A DNA stretch of 64,000 bases, taken from contig CAVTCJ010000013.1 of NCBI GenBank assembly GCA_963733145.1, positions 682,001-746,000 of the forward strand, given 5' to 3'. The first letter of the stretch is position 1, and every line of letters begins with the position of its first letter. The stretch comes from JAHIKV01 sp963733145 (lineage in GTDB: Bacteria > Planctomycetota > Planctomycetia > Pirellulales > Thermoguttaceae). A program made the translations under genes and the position numbers. The notes beneath the pieces were generated by a model that was given only the letters and a program-made list of their open reading frames with translations, did no database searches and was not told the DNA's origin. Shown piece by piece: positions 8,383-15,660 of this stretch.

Positions 8383-10437
8383 TTGACACCGGGGGCGGAT
8401 TTTTATATCCTTCACCCCCTTATGGACTGGTACGGGTATCCAAGGATGGTTCCGCTCGCCGGGCGCGACCAACGGTCGCGGCTTTATGGCGTCATGCTCC
8501 TGCTGTCGGCGATGCTGGCAGTGTCGGCGGGCGGATGCGCGTCGAAGCAGATCGTGCTGCGGCCGATTCCGAAAAGCCCGCTGATCGAACAACTCAGCCT
8601 GGCCTCGTTCAGCGGGCCGAAGCCCAGCGGGCGGACGACGCAACTGCTGCGGATTCACAACCTCGGCGACAGCGATCTGACCGGCGACATGCGGCCGCTG
8701 CTGGCCAAACTCCAGGCGATCAACGACGCCGAGCCGTCGGCCGAGATCGTCTACGCCATGTCCGAACTGGCCTTCCTGGGCGGGAAGAAGGCCGAGCATT
8801 ACGACAAGAAAATCGCCCTGGACCTCTACGGGGCCTCGGTCCTGCACGCCTACGATTATCTCTTCGAGCCGCGCTATTACTCGACGCGAAACCCCTACGA
8901 CCCGCAGTACCGCGGGGCGTGCGATCTGTACAACGGGGCCCTCGAATCGGCGCTGCGGATCGTTTGTGCCGAAAAGGCGCTGACGCCCGGCGCGACGCAC
9001 ACCATCCAGACGGCCTCCGGCGCGTGGGACGTCACCTGCGTTGTGCCCGGCGGTCAAAAGACATGGCGGGCCGAAGATTTGGAACAGTTCGAGTTCGTTT
9101 CCGACTATGAAGTGAAAGGGCTGAAAAACCTCTACCTGACGCACGGCCTGGGCGTGCCGCTGATCGCCATCCGCCGCTCGACGACCGACGACCCGATCGC
9201 GGCGAAATACTATCCGCCCGGCATCAGCTTTCCCGTGACGGTCTTTATGCGGCCGCTCGGCCGCGTCGGCCAGCGGAACCAGTGCGTGCTCGAGTTGTAC
9301 GATCCCCTGTCGACCGACAAGACGCTGGTCGCCGGGCGGCGCGTGCCGCTGGAAAGCGACCTGACCACGCCGCTGGCCTATTTCCTCTCGCGACCGGAAC
9401 TGGAGAGCCTGGCCACGGTCGGGCTGCTGCGGCCCGAGGCCCTGCTGAAATATCGCCCCGACCGGCCCGAGCCGATCATGGGCCTGTACATGACGCAACC
9501 TTACGAGCCGGGCAAGATTCCCGTGCTGATGGTCCACGGCCTCTGGTCCAGCCCGATGACCTGGATGGAGATGTTCAACGACCTGCGGAGCCAGCCGGAG
9601 ATCCGCCGCCGCTACCAGTTCTGGTTCTATCTCTACCCGACGGGCCAGCCGTTCTGGATGATCGCCGCCCAGATGCGCCACGACCTCGACCGGCTCAGGG
9701 AAGAACTCGATCCGCAACACCAGGAGCCGGCACTCGATCAGATGGTGTTGATCGGCCACAGCATGGGCGGGCTGGTCTCGCGCCTGCAAACCCTCTACAG
9801 CGGCGACGATTTCTGGCGGCTGGCGAGCCAAAAACCGCTGAGCGGCATCAAGGCCGATCCCAAGGTCCGGGAGCAGTTGGCCGATACGTTTTACTTCCAG
9901 CCCAACTCCTCGATCCGGCAAGTAATCACCATCGCCACGCCGAACCGCGGCAGCTCGTTTTCCAATCAGACCACGCAATGGCTGCTGGGCAAGCTGATCC
10001 ACCTGCCGCAAACGCTGATCAACAGCCAGCAGAAACTGTTCCGCGACAACAAGGGCGCGTTCGCCGCCAAATCGCTGCTGCGGATCGACACCAGCGTCGA
10101 CTCGCTGTCGCCGAGCACGCCGATCTTTCCGGTAATGCTGGCCGAACGCCGGGCGCCCTGGGTGACGTATCACAACATCGTGGGCGTAATGCCCGACCAG
10201 CCGTGGTGGCTGCTGGACCTGATCGGCGAGGGCGACGGCGTGGTGCCGCGGAGCAGCGCGCAGTTAGACGACGTGGCCTCGCAAATCACGGTGCCGGCCG
10301 ACCACAGTTCGATCCTCGCGAACCCGGCGGCCGTGTTGGAAGTGCGGCGGATTCTGCTGGAAAATCTGGCCCTGCTGGACAGCCGTTCCACGCCCGGCGT
10401 CGCGCGACGCCCGCTGCCGACGCGATACGTGCGGTAG
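8383..10437 (+). CDS. Large lipoprotein with C-terminal alpha/beta-hydrolase (lipase/esterase) domain
   Basis: This intact protein of up to 684 residues has an export signal with hydrophobic core (YGVMLLLSAMLAVSAGGC) and a lipobox cysteine near residue 51, so it is probably anchored in a membrane. An in-frame ATG at 8446 would give a more usual signal length. The N-terminal 370 residues are of unknown function. From PVLMVHGLWSSPMTW (about residue 386), a lipase-type alpha/beta-hydrolase follows, with nucleophile elbow GHSMGG (about 458), ITIATPNRGSSFS, the acid in GEGDGVV, and the histidine in PADHSSIL. It likely hydrolyses an ester bond at the cell envelope; the substrate is unknown. It stands alone. 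Confidence 0.8.
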   Translation: MTPGADFYILHPLMDWYGYPRMVPLAGRDQRSRLYGVMLLLSAMLAVSAGGCASKQIVLRPIPKSPLIEQLSLASFSGPKPSGRTTQLLRIHNLGDSDLTGDMRPLLAKLQAINDAEPSAEIVYAMSELAFLGGKKAEHYDKKIALDLYGASVLHAYDYLFEPRYYSTRNPYDPQYRGACDLYNGALESALRIVCAEKALTPGATHTIQTASGAWDVTCVVPGGQKTWRAEDLEQFEFVSDYEVKGLKNLYLTHGLGVPLIAIRRSTTDDPIAAKYYPPGISFPVTVFMRPLGRVGQRNQCVLELYDPLSTDKTLVAGRRVPLESDLTTPLAYFLSRPELESLATVGLLRPEALLKYRPDRPEPIMGLYMTQPYEPGKIPVLMVHGLWSSPMTWMEMFNDLRSQPEIRRRYQFWFYLYPTGQPFWMIAAQMRHDLDRLREELDPQHQEPALDQMVLIGHSMGGLVSRLQTLYSGDDFWRLASQKPLSGIKADPKVREQLADTFYFQPNSSIRQVITIATPNRGSSFSNQTTQWLLGKLIHLPQTLINSQQKLFRDNKGAFAAKSLLRIDTSVDSLSPSTPIFPVMLAERRAPWVTYHNIVGVMPDQPWWLLDLIGEGDGVVPRSSAQLDDVASQITVPADHSSILANPAAVLEVRRILLENLALLDSRSTPGVARRPLPTRYVR

Positions 10438-10537
10438 CGCGGCGGGCGGAGATAGACCGTACTTCCATGGATTGATTGACCGACTGGCAATCATCTACTA
10501 TTCTCATGGCTGCGGCAAATTGCAGCCCCGTGGGTTA

Positions 10538-10566
10538 TTGACATCCTAGACAAATAATGTCATAAT
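10538..10566 (+). promoter_or_regulatory. Sigma-70-type promoter of the relE-like operon
   Basis: TTGACA (10538-10543), a 17-base spacer and CATAAT (10561-10566) lie only six bases before the toxin ATG at 10573. Transcription would then begin at or next to the start codon, giving a nearly leaderless message. ATGT-CATAATT-ACAT overlapping the -10 box is a possible operator for the toxin-antitoxin complex. Confidence 0.6.
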
Positions 10567-10572
10567 TACATC

Positions 10573-10827
10573 ATGGTCGAGGTCACGTTTGAAGTCGATG
10601 CGGCCGAGCAGTTCCAGGGACTTCCTGAACGGATAAAGTCGAGAGTAACCGGCATCATTGAACGGCTGAAACGCTGGCCCGAAGTGAGCGGGGCCAAGCC
10701 GTTGCGGGCAAACCTGGCGGGGCACTATCGGATTCGCACCGGCGACTATCGAGTCCAGTTTCGCCTGCAAGGCAATGAACTGATTATTGAACGCATCGGA
10801 CATCGCGACCATTTCTATGACGAGTGA
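10573..10827 (+). CDS. RelE/ParE-type toxin
   Basis: This 84-residue protein belongs to the RelE/ParE superfamily: EVTFEVDAAEQFQGLPERI, GIIERLKRWPE, KPLRANLAGHYRIRTGDYRV and IERIGHRDHFYDE. The basic residues of the RelE mRNA interferase surface (R in YRIRTGDYRV, the HR pair at the end) are present. It should cut ribosome-bound mRNA, or act on gyrase if it is ParE-like. The antitoxin gene follows ten bases downstream, the reversed order seen in higBA-type pairs. Confidence 0.8.
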   Translation: MVEVTFEVDAAEQFQGLPERIKSRVTGIIERLKRWPEVSGAKPLRANLAGHYRIRTGDYRVQFRLQGNELIIERIGHRDHFYDE

Positions 10828-10836
10828 GGTGAAATT

Positions 10837-11214
10837 GTGATCGGATTGCAGAGAATCGAAGTCGAGGGCAAGCATTTCGTGTTGCTGCCTGAGCCTGAAT
10901 ATGACCGATTGTGCCGCCAGGCGGGCGAGGCGACGGTCGAAGACGATCGGTTGCCGCCGTTGCCCAAGCCGGACAAACACGGACGTTTTCCGGCCCTGCA
11001 ATATGCCCGGATTTCCCTGGCCCGCGACATTATCCGCGATCGAAAAGGCGTCGGGCTGAGCCAACAGCGGTTGGCCGATCTGGCCGGCATTCGGCAGGAA
11101 ACCCTCTCCCGCATCGAAACCGGCCGTCACACCGCCAGCCAGAAAACCATCGACAAAATCATGCGGGTAATTGAAGCACGGCGACGACGTTCGTCTTCAA
11201 GGCGACGGAATTGA
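10837..11214 (+). CDS. XRE-family helix-turn-helix antitoxin
   Basis: This 125-residue protein starts with GTG, preceded by GAGGTGA. The C-terminal half is a typical XRE helix-turn-helix (GLSQQRLADLAGIRQETLSR followed by IETGRHTASQKTIDKIM). The N-terminal half (IEVEGKHFVLLPEPEYDRLC) is probably the part that binds the RelE-like toxin encoded upstream. It should repress the operon by binding near the promoter at 10538. The tail is very basic (RRRRSSSRRR). Confidence 0.8.
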   Translation: MIGLQRIEVEGKHFVLLPEPEYDRLCRQAGEATVEDDRLPPLPKPDKHGRFPALQYARISLARDIIRDRKGVGLSQQRLADLAGIRQETLSRIETGRHTASQKTIDKIMRVIEARRRRSSSRRRN

Positions 11215-11297
11215 TTGAAGACACAAGAACATCGTCATCTCTTATAGCCGAATAAAGCGATGATGTTCCACTTTTCATAATTCCGAGGAGGAGTTTC

Positions 11298-11741
11298 ATG
11301 TCCGACAACAAGAATGCGGGCATTATCGGATGTGATCCAAAAATCGCGCACGTTGAGTTCCACGATGCAAAATTGGACGGTGTGGCAATTCATAGCGGGG
11401 GCAACGGTATTATTAGCTTCGGGCATATCGTAGTCTACATCGAGGAATCATTCGATCATTATGTGGTATGGAGTTACAGCGCGGATTTGCACCTGCAAGG
11501 TGTTGAGCAGTTTTCGCTCGATAAACTTCTTGGAAAATCCGACTACGTGTCCGACGGCAAAGTTGTTGACGTCGCAGGTGAAGAGATCGAACTCAAATCA
11601 GCCCTGAACTGGACCGGCGTTGATTGCGTAGAACTGATACTTTCTTCTTCGGCCAAGCTATTCGCGAAGGTATCTCGCGTGCAACTCGATTTGCTCACAC
11701 CACGAACGCGATTAGAGGAATGGACTGGTTCGTTGAAATAA
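11298..11741 (+). CDS. Hypothetical protein, 147 residues
   Basis: I do not recognise this family. A strong ribosome site (GAGGAGG) precedes the ATG, and codon use is less G+C-rich than its neighbours, as in acquired genes. The protein has no signal peptide and no membrane segment. It alternates short beta-type segments (HVEFHDAKLDGVAIHSGGNG, IISFGHIVVYIE), which suggests a small beta-rich fold. It does not overlap other genes, and the spacing from the toxin-antitoxin pair (84 bp) does not require a shared transcript. Confidence 0.5.
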   Translation: MSDNKNAGIIGCDPKIAHVEFHDAKLDGVAIHSGGNGIISFGHIVVYIEESFDHYVVWSYSADLHLQGVEQFSLDKLLGKSDYVSDGKVVDVAGEEIELKSALNWTGVDCVELILSSSAKLFAKVSRVQLDLLTPRTRLEEWTGSLK

Positions 11742-11831
11742 AAGCCGACAGTATGCTTTGGGGCCAGGATTCCGATGTCTTCGGGCCATTCCCGTTTTTT
11801 GCCGCGCATCAATTGCCCAGATAACAGTGCC

Positions 11832-12472
11832 ATGACCGTATACGAACACGCCATGATCGGCATCAATGGGACGCTGGCGCTCGGCTTGCAGCGGCGGCAG
11901 GGGTGGCAAATCGTCGCCTGGGCCGGATTGGCGGCACTGCTGCCCGACGCCGATGGGGTGACGATCCTCTTCGGAGGCCGGGCGTATGCCGATGGGCATC
12001 GGCTGTGGGGGCACAATCTGCTCGTCGTTGGATTAGTCGCGGCGGCCGTGTCGGTCGTAGTTTATCGATCCGACGTGCTCACGAGAGTTCAACGCCGGCT
12101 CGCCGGTGCTGGAAGGCGTTATCTGTTGGCGACGAGGTAATGCAACCATCGACGGAGCGGCGCTGGCAGTGGCTGCTGTGGATCGCGGTGGGCGTCGCCG
12201 CGGCCTATAGCCACTTGCTGATGGACGTTTTCTTTTCCGGCGGCAAGAATTTTCAGAATTGGGGCGTGCGGTTGTTGTGGCCGTTTTCCCGCACAGAATG
12301 GGCCTACCCGCTCGTGCCGTGGGGGAATATCGGGGCCACAGTGATCTTGGCCGCGTCGATGTTCGCCATGTTGCGTTGGCGGGCACGGACGCAAACGATC
12401 GCCGCCCTGAGTCTGATCGCCGTGGCTTTGTATATGATCGTCTGCGGCCAGTTGTGTTGGTCCGGCGGATAG
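11832..12472 (+). pseudogene. DUF457 (YdjM-like) membrane protein, one frame break
   Basis: This probable inner-membrane metal-dependent hydrolase of the DUF457/YdjM family begins MTVYEHAMIGINGTLALGLQ. It carries the metal-ligand-like motifs LLPDADG, GHRLWGHNLL and YSHLLMDVFFSGG, and several hydrophobic helices (WIAVGVAAAYSHLL; ATVILAASMFAML; ALSLIAVALYMIV). The frame changes near 12130, between helix three and the segment EVMQPSTERRWQW; the two halves then join into one protein of about 213 residues. It runs convergent to the flagellar sigma factor gene, with its stop only a few bases from that gene's end. Confidence 0.6.
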
Positions 12473-12475
12473 TGG

Positions 12476-13261
12476 TTACGTGCCGAACTCCGGCCGGCGG
12501 CAGCCGAGTTGGCCCTGCAGCCGCTGCACGATCGAGCTGTGCATCTGGCTCACGCGGCTCTCGGAGAGATTCAGCGTGGCGCCGATCTCCTTCATCGTGA
12601 ACTCTTCGTAATAGTAGAGGATGATGATCAGCCGCTCGTTGCGGTTCAGGCCCTTGGTGACCAGCCGCATGAGGTCGTTTTTCTGGATTCGCCGGGTGGG
12701 GTCCTCGCCCTTTTTGTCTTCGAGGATGTCGATTTCCCGCACGTCCTTGTAGCTGTCCGTCTCATACCACTTCTTGTTGAGGCTGATGAGGTTCACGGCG
12801 TTGGCGTCGAGCATCATTTTTTCCAGCTCGGGCACGGAGATTTGCATCTCGGCGGCCAACTCGTTTTCGTTCGGTTGGCGTCCCAGCCGGGCCTCGAGCG
12901 TTTTGACCGCCTCGTTCAGCTTGCTGGCCTTCGAGCGGACCAGCCGCGGGACCCAATCCATGGTCCGCAACTCGTCGAGCATGGCCCCGCGGATTCGCGG
13001 CACGCAGTAGGTCTCGAACTTCACGCCCCGCGACAGATCGAAGAGGTCGATGGCGTCCATCAAGCCGAAAACGCCGGCCGAAATGAGGTCGTCCAGTTCG
13101 ACGCCCTCGGGCAGGCGGGCCCAAATTCGCTCGCCGTTGTACTTCACCAACGGGAGATACATTTCCACCAGGCGATTGCGCAGTTCCTGGTTGGACATAT
13201 CCCGTTTGTATTCTATCCACAGTTGCTCGACATCCTCGGGAGCGACGGTGGTAATGACCAT
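12476..13261 (-). CDS. fliA: Flagellar-type sigma factor (FliA/WhiG family)
   Basis: This 261-residue sigma-70 family protein directs RNA polymerase to late flagellar and motility genes in known systems. Region 2 reads MYLPLVKYNGERI, DLISAGVFGLMDAIDLFD and KFETYCVPRIRGAMLDELR; region 3 is RLGRQPNENELAAEM; region 4 is LIIILYYYEEFTMKEIGATL followed by SESRVSQMHSSI. The start at 13261 has an ideal GGAGGA ribosome site; an upstream in-frame start is less likely. It is the last gene of the flhA-flhF-flhG-fliA operon, 37 bases after flhG. It is intact. Confidence 0.9.
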   Translation of the reverse strand: MVITTVAPEDVEQLWIEYKRDMSNQELRNRLVEMYLPLVKYNGERIWARLPEGVELDDLISAGVFGLMDAIDLFDLSRGVKFETYCVPRIRGAMLDELRTMDWVPRLVRSKASKLNEAVKTLEARLGRQPNENELAAEMQISVPELEKMMLDANAVNLISLNKKWYETDSYKDVREIDILEDKKGEDPTRRIQKNDLMRLVTKGLNRNERLIIILYYYEEFTMKEIGATLNLSESRVSQMHSSIVQRLQGQLGCRRPEFGT

Positions 13262-13298
13262 ATAGTTCCTCCATGAATGTCCGCCGGGAATCCGACGG

Positions 13299-14274
13299 TT
13301 AGAAATCCATTTCCAAGGGTTCGGCGACAGCAGTCGGGGGACAGCCGTCAAACTCGACGGGGCTTCGCCAGTTTGACACCAATTCGGATACGAACTGCCT
13401 TCCTATTGCATCGACCGATAATGCCCGGATGTTTAAGTAAAATTGCCCGTTCAGACCGTCCGGCGGCAGGTTTTCGACCGCCGGCAGGCAGCCCGCCGAG
13501 CGGAGTTGCAGGCCCAGCAGCCGGCGTGCCGCCCAGGCCAGCCGATAATGCACCGCAGCCGCGGCCGCGGCGTTCGGCGCCATGTTCACCAGCAGGTAGA
13601 ACGTGCCTGGAACCGCGTCCGTGCCGGCTGCAATCTCTTTCCTTGTGGTGCAGGCGTCCCGCCTGCATTTCTCGGCGGCAGGCGAGACGCCTGCACCACA
13701 AGAAAGGCCTGCACCACAAGCCAACGTCCGGATGGCGGAAAAAGTGTTCATCGTCGCGGCCGGGGACGGCGTGGTAATCATCAGCACGGCGTCGGCCTGG
13801 CGGCAAATCTCGGCCGCCGAGCCCCGCATCGTATTGCCGACGTCGACCACGACCAACTCGGCGTCGAGGCGTCCGTCGGCGACGGACTCGAGGAAGCGTT
13901 CGGCCAATGCCGTTTGCGTGCCGTTCAGTTCGTTCCATTTCCGGCCGCCGACGGCCAGTCGAAGACCGCCGGGAACGGTCAGCAGCGCCTCGTCCCAAGT
14001 CCGCCGGCCCGCCAGCACGTCGGCCAACGACGAGCGCCTCTGCTTCTAGGCCGCAGAGCAGCGCGGCGTCGATTCCGCGGGCGTCGGCGTCGACGAACAC
14101 GACTTTCCGGCCTGACTCCGACATGGCCAGGGCCAGGTTCAGCCCGACTGTGGTTGTACCAACGCCCCCTTTGCCGCCGGCGACCGCCAACACGGCCGGC
14201 CGCCCGACCCGCTTCGACGGCGCGGCTCGGCGGCGAACCGCCAATTGTCGGAGATCGTGCGCCTGGTCCGGCAT
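13299..14274 (-). pseudogene. flhG: FlhG/MinD-type ATPase, frame break and in-frame palindrome insertion
   Basis: This MinD-like ATPase sets flagellar number and works with FlhF. The start at 14274 precedes AVLAVAGGKGGVGTTTVGLN (deviant Walker A) and VVFVDADARGIDAALLCGLE. The frame changes near 14040, after which LLTVPGGLRLAVGG, LVVVDVGNTM and ADAVLMITTPSPAATMN carry on the MinD fold. A palindromic repeat at 13642-13720 is translated in frame (CGAGVSPAAEKCRRDACTTR). It interrupts the C-terminal third and adds about 25 residues absent from normal FlhG. Apart from the one frame break, the protein looks complete. Confidence 0.8.
13642..13720. repeat. Palindromic repeat translated inside flhG
   Basis: Arms CTTGTGGTGCAGGCGTC and GACGCCTGCACCACAAG form a long hairpin, followed by a third partial arm ending at 13720. 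On the flhG strand it reads in frame without a stop and encodes GAGVSPA...RRDACTT. It thus acts like the Rickettsia palindromic elements that insert within proteins. Confidence 0.8.
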
Positions 14275-14279
14275 GGGGT

Positions 14280-14396
14280 TAGTGGCTAGTGGTTAGTGGC
14301 TAGTGTAATGCTTCTGGATGGGGTGGCAGTTGAACTGCCACCCCAACATAGTCAGGAATCGTTAGTGAACGTCATACTTCCGCTTGCGGTTTCGCA
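14280..14396. repeat. Cluster of three repeats between flhF and flhG
   Basis: A degenerate tandem AGTGGCTAGTGGTTAGTGGC (14280-14303) is followed by the perfect dyad GGGGTGGCAGTT/AACTGCCACCCC (14320-14344), seen also in uvrA at 1554. The 17-mer CCGCTTGCGGTTTCGCA follows at 14380-14396. Together they fill almost the whole 149-bp gap between flhF and flhG, which are otherwise co-directional. Confidence 0.7.
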
Positions 14397-14422
14397 ACAA
14401 ATCGCTCCAGCATCCCCATTCA

Positions 14423-15568
14423 TCACTCAAACTGCAAAATCATCCGCGCCAGCTTATGGGCGTCGGCCACTTCAATGTCGTCGGGCACGTTCTGCCCGTC
14501 GGTCACGTAACTCAGCGGCAGCGGGTTGTTCCGCAACAGCGGCAGGATGTTTCCCAGCCCGTTGGCCTCGTCGAGCTTGGTTAGGATCAACGAGGTGGCG
14601 CCGACGACGCCGAACCGCTCGGCGGTTTGTTCGAGCGTCCGGGCGGCAGCCACGCTGCTAAGGACCAGATGCACTTCGTCCGCCCCGGCCTCATTGAGGA
14701 ATACCTTCAACTCCTGGATGCGGATTTCGTCCTTCGGGCTGCGTCCGGCCGTGTCCAGCAGGATCAGGTCGAGGTGGTCCATCCGCTTGACGGTTTCGCG
14801 CATTTCCCGCGGCGTCGAGACGACGTACATCGGCAGGTCGATGATGTCGGCGTAGGTCCGCAATTGTTCGACGGCGGCGATGCGGTAAGTGTCGACGGTG
14901 ATCAATCCGACGCGGCGTTTTTCCTTGAGCCGGAAGTTGGCGGCCAGTTTGGCGATGGTGGTGGTCTTGCCCACGCCCGTCGGACCGACCAAAGCCACCA
15001 GCCGGCAGTGGCCGGGCGTCACGCGGATCGGGCCGGAGACGTTCACGTCGTCCTCGATCAGCCCGGCCGCCCGGGCCTTCAGCATCAGCGGGTCGCAGAG
15101 CCCCGCGGCGCTCGGGTCGTTGCGGACCCGCTCGACCAGTTCGCGGGCGACGTCTTCGCTCACGTCGACGTCGAGTAGCTCGGTGAACAGCCGGAAAAAC
15201 TCCTCGGGCCAATCTTCCCGGCCTTCGCCATTTGATCGCCGGCAGAGGTCCTTCATCATCGCCTGCAAGGTGCTCAACTGGCCCTGCATTTGGCGGGAGA
15301 GCTTGGTCTCGTCGGGCGAATGGACCGGCTGCACCGGCGCGGGCGGCGGTTCCACGGCTGGCTCGACCCGCCTCCGCCGCGACAATCGGCTGGGCACGTT
15401 CACTTCGCGCGAGGCGGTCACTTCGATCTGCCGTCGCCCCGGCAGCACGCCCAGCCAGCGGTTGCGGACGTGCCGGGTGTGCAACACGGCCGCGTCCGGG
15501 CCCAATTCCCGACGCACCTGGGCCAACGCCTCGTGCATCGTCGCCGCGCGATATGTTCGGAGTTCCAT
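14423..15568 (-). CDS. flhF: FlhF, SRP-type GTPase for flagellar placement
   Basis: This intact protein of about 381 residues places the flagellar base at the pole in known bacteria. The N-terminal part (MELRTYRAATMHEALAQVRR followed by ELGPDAAVLHTRHV) is the FlhF B domain. A basic, proline-rich linker follows. The NG domain begins at residue 130 or so, with G1 ALVGPTGVGKTTTIAKLAAN, G2/G3 VDTYRIAAVEQLRTYAD and LLDTAGRSPKD, and G4 TSLILTKLDEANGLGNIL. The start is placed at 15568 (MELRTYR) over 15583 because the family begins with this strand. It sits between flhA and flhG. Confidence 0.9.
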   Translation of the reverse strand: MELRTYRAATMHEALAQVRRELGPDAAVLHTRHVRNRWLGVLPGRRQIEVTASREVNVPSRLSRRRRVEPAVEPPPAPVQPVHSPDETKLSRQMQGQLSTLQAMMKDLCRRSNGEGREDWPEEFFRLFTELLDVDVSEDVARELVERVRNDPSAAGLCDPLMLKARAAGLIEDDVNVSGPIRVTPGHCRLVALVGPTGVGKTTTIAKLAANFRLKEKRRVGLITVDTYRIAAVEQLRTYADIIDLPMYVVSTPREMRETVKRMDHLDLILLDTAGRSPKDEIRIQELKVFLNEAGADEVHLVLSSVAAARTLEQTAERFGVVGATSLILTKLDEANGLGNILPLLRNNPLPLSYVTDGQNVPDDIEVADAHKLARMILQFE

Positions 15569-15585
15569 GTCGCTATCCTTCACAA

Positions 15586-15643
15586 GTAGGGTGCGTTAAA
15601 CGCACCAAAACCCGCAGTGCATGGTGCGTTTCACGCACCCTAC
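15586..15643. repeat. Palindromic repeat (GTAGGGTGCGTTAAACGCACC type)
   Basis: Arms GTAGGGTGCGTTAAACGCAC and GTGCGTTTCACGCACCCTAC are each internally palindromic. It stands in the 93-bp flhA-flhF gap and could form a hairpin in the operon transcript. Confidence 0.75.
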
Positions 15644-15660
15644 GGACTTGTTTCCATACT

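Noticed and set aside
8374..10173. A 599-codon reverse frame over the lipoprotein hydrolase
   Set aside because: No start signal or motif; the forward frame has signal peptide, lipobox and catalytic triad.
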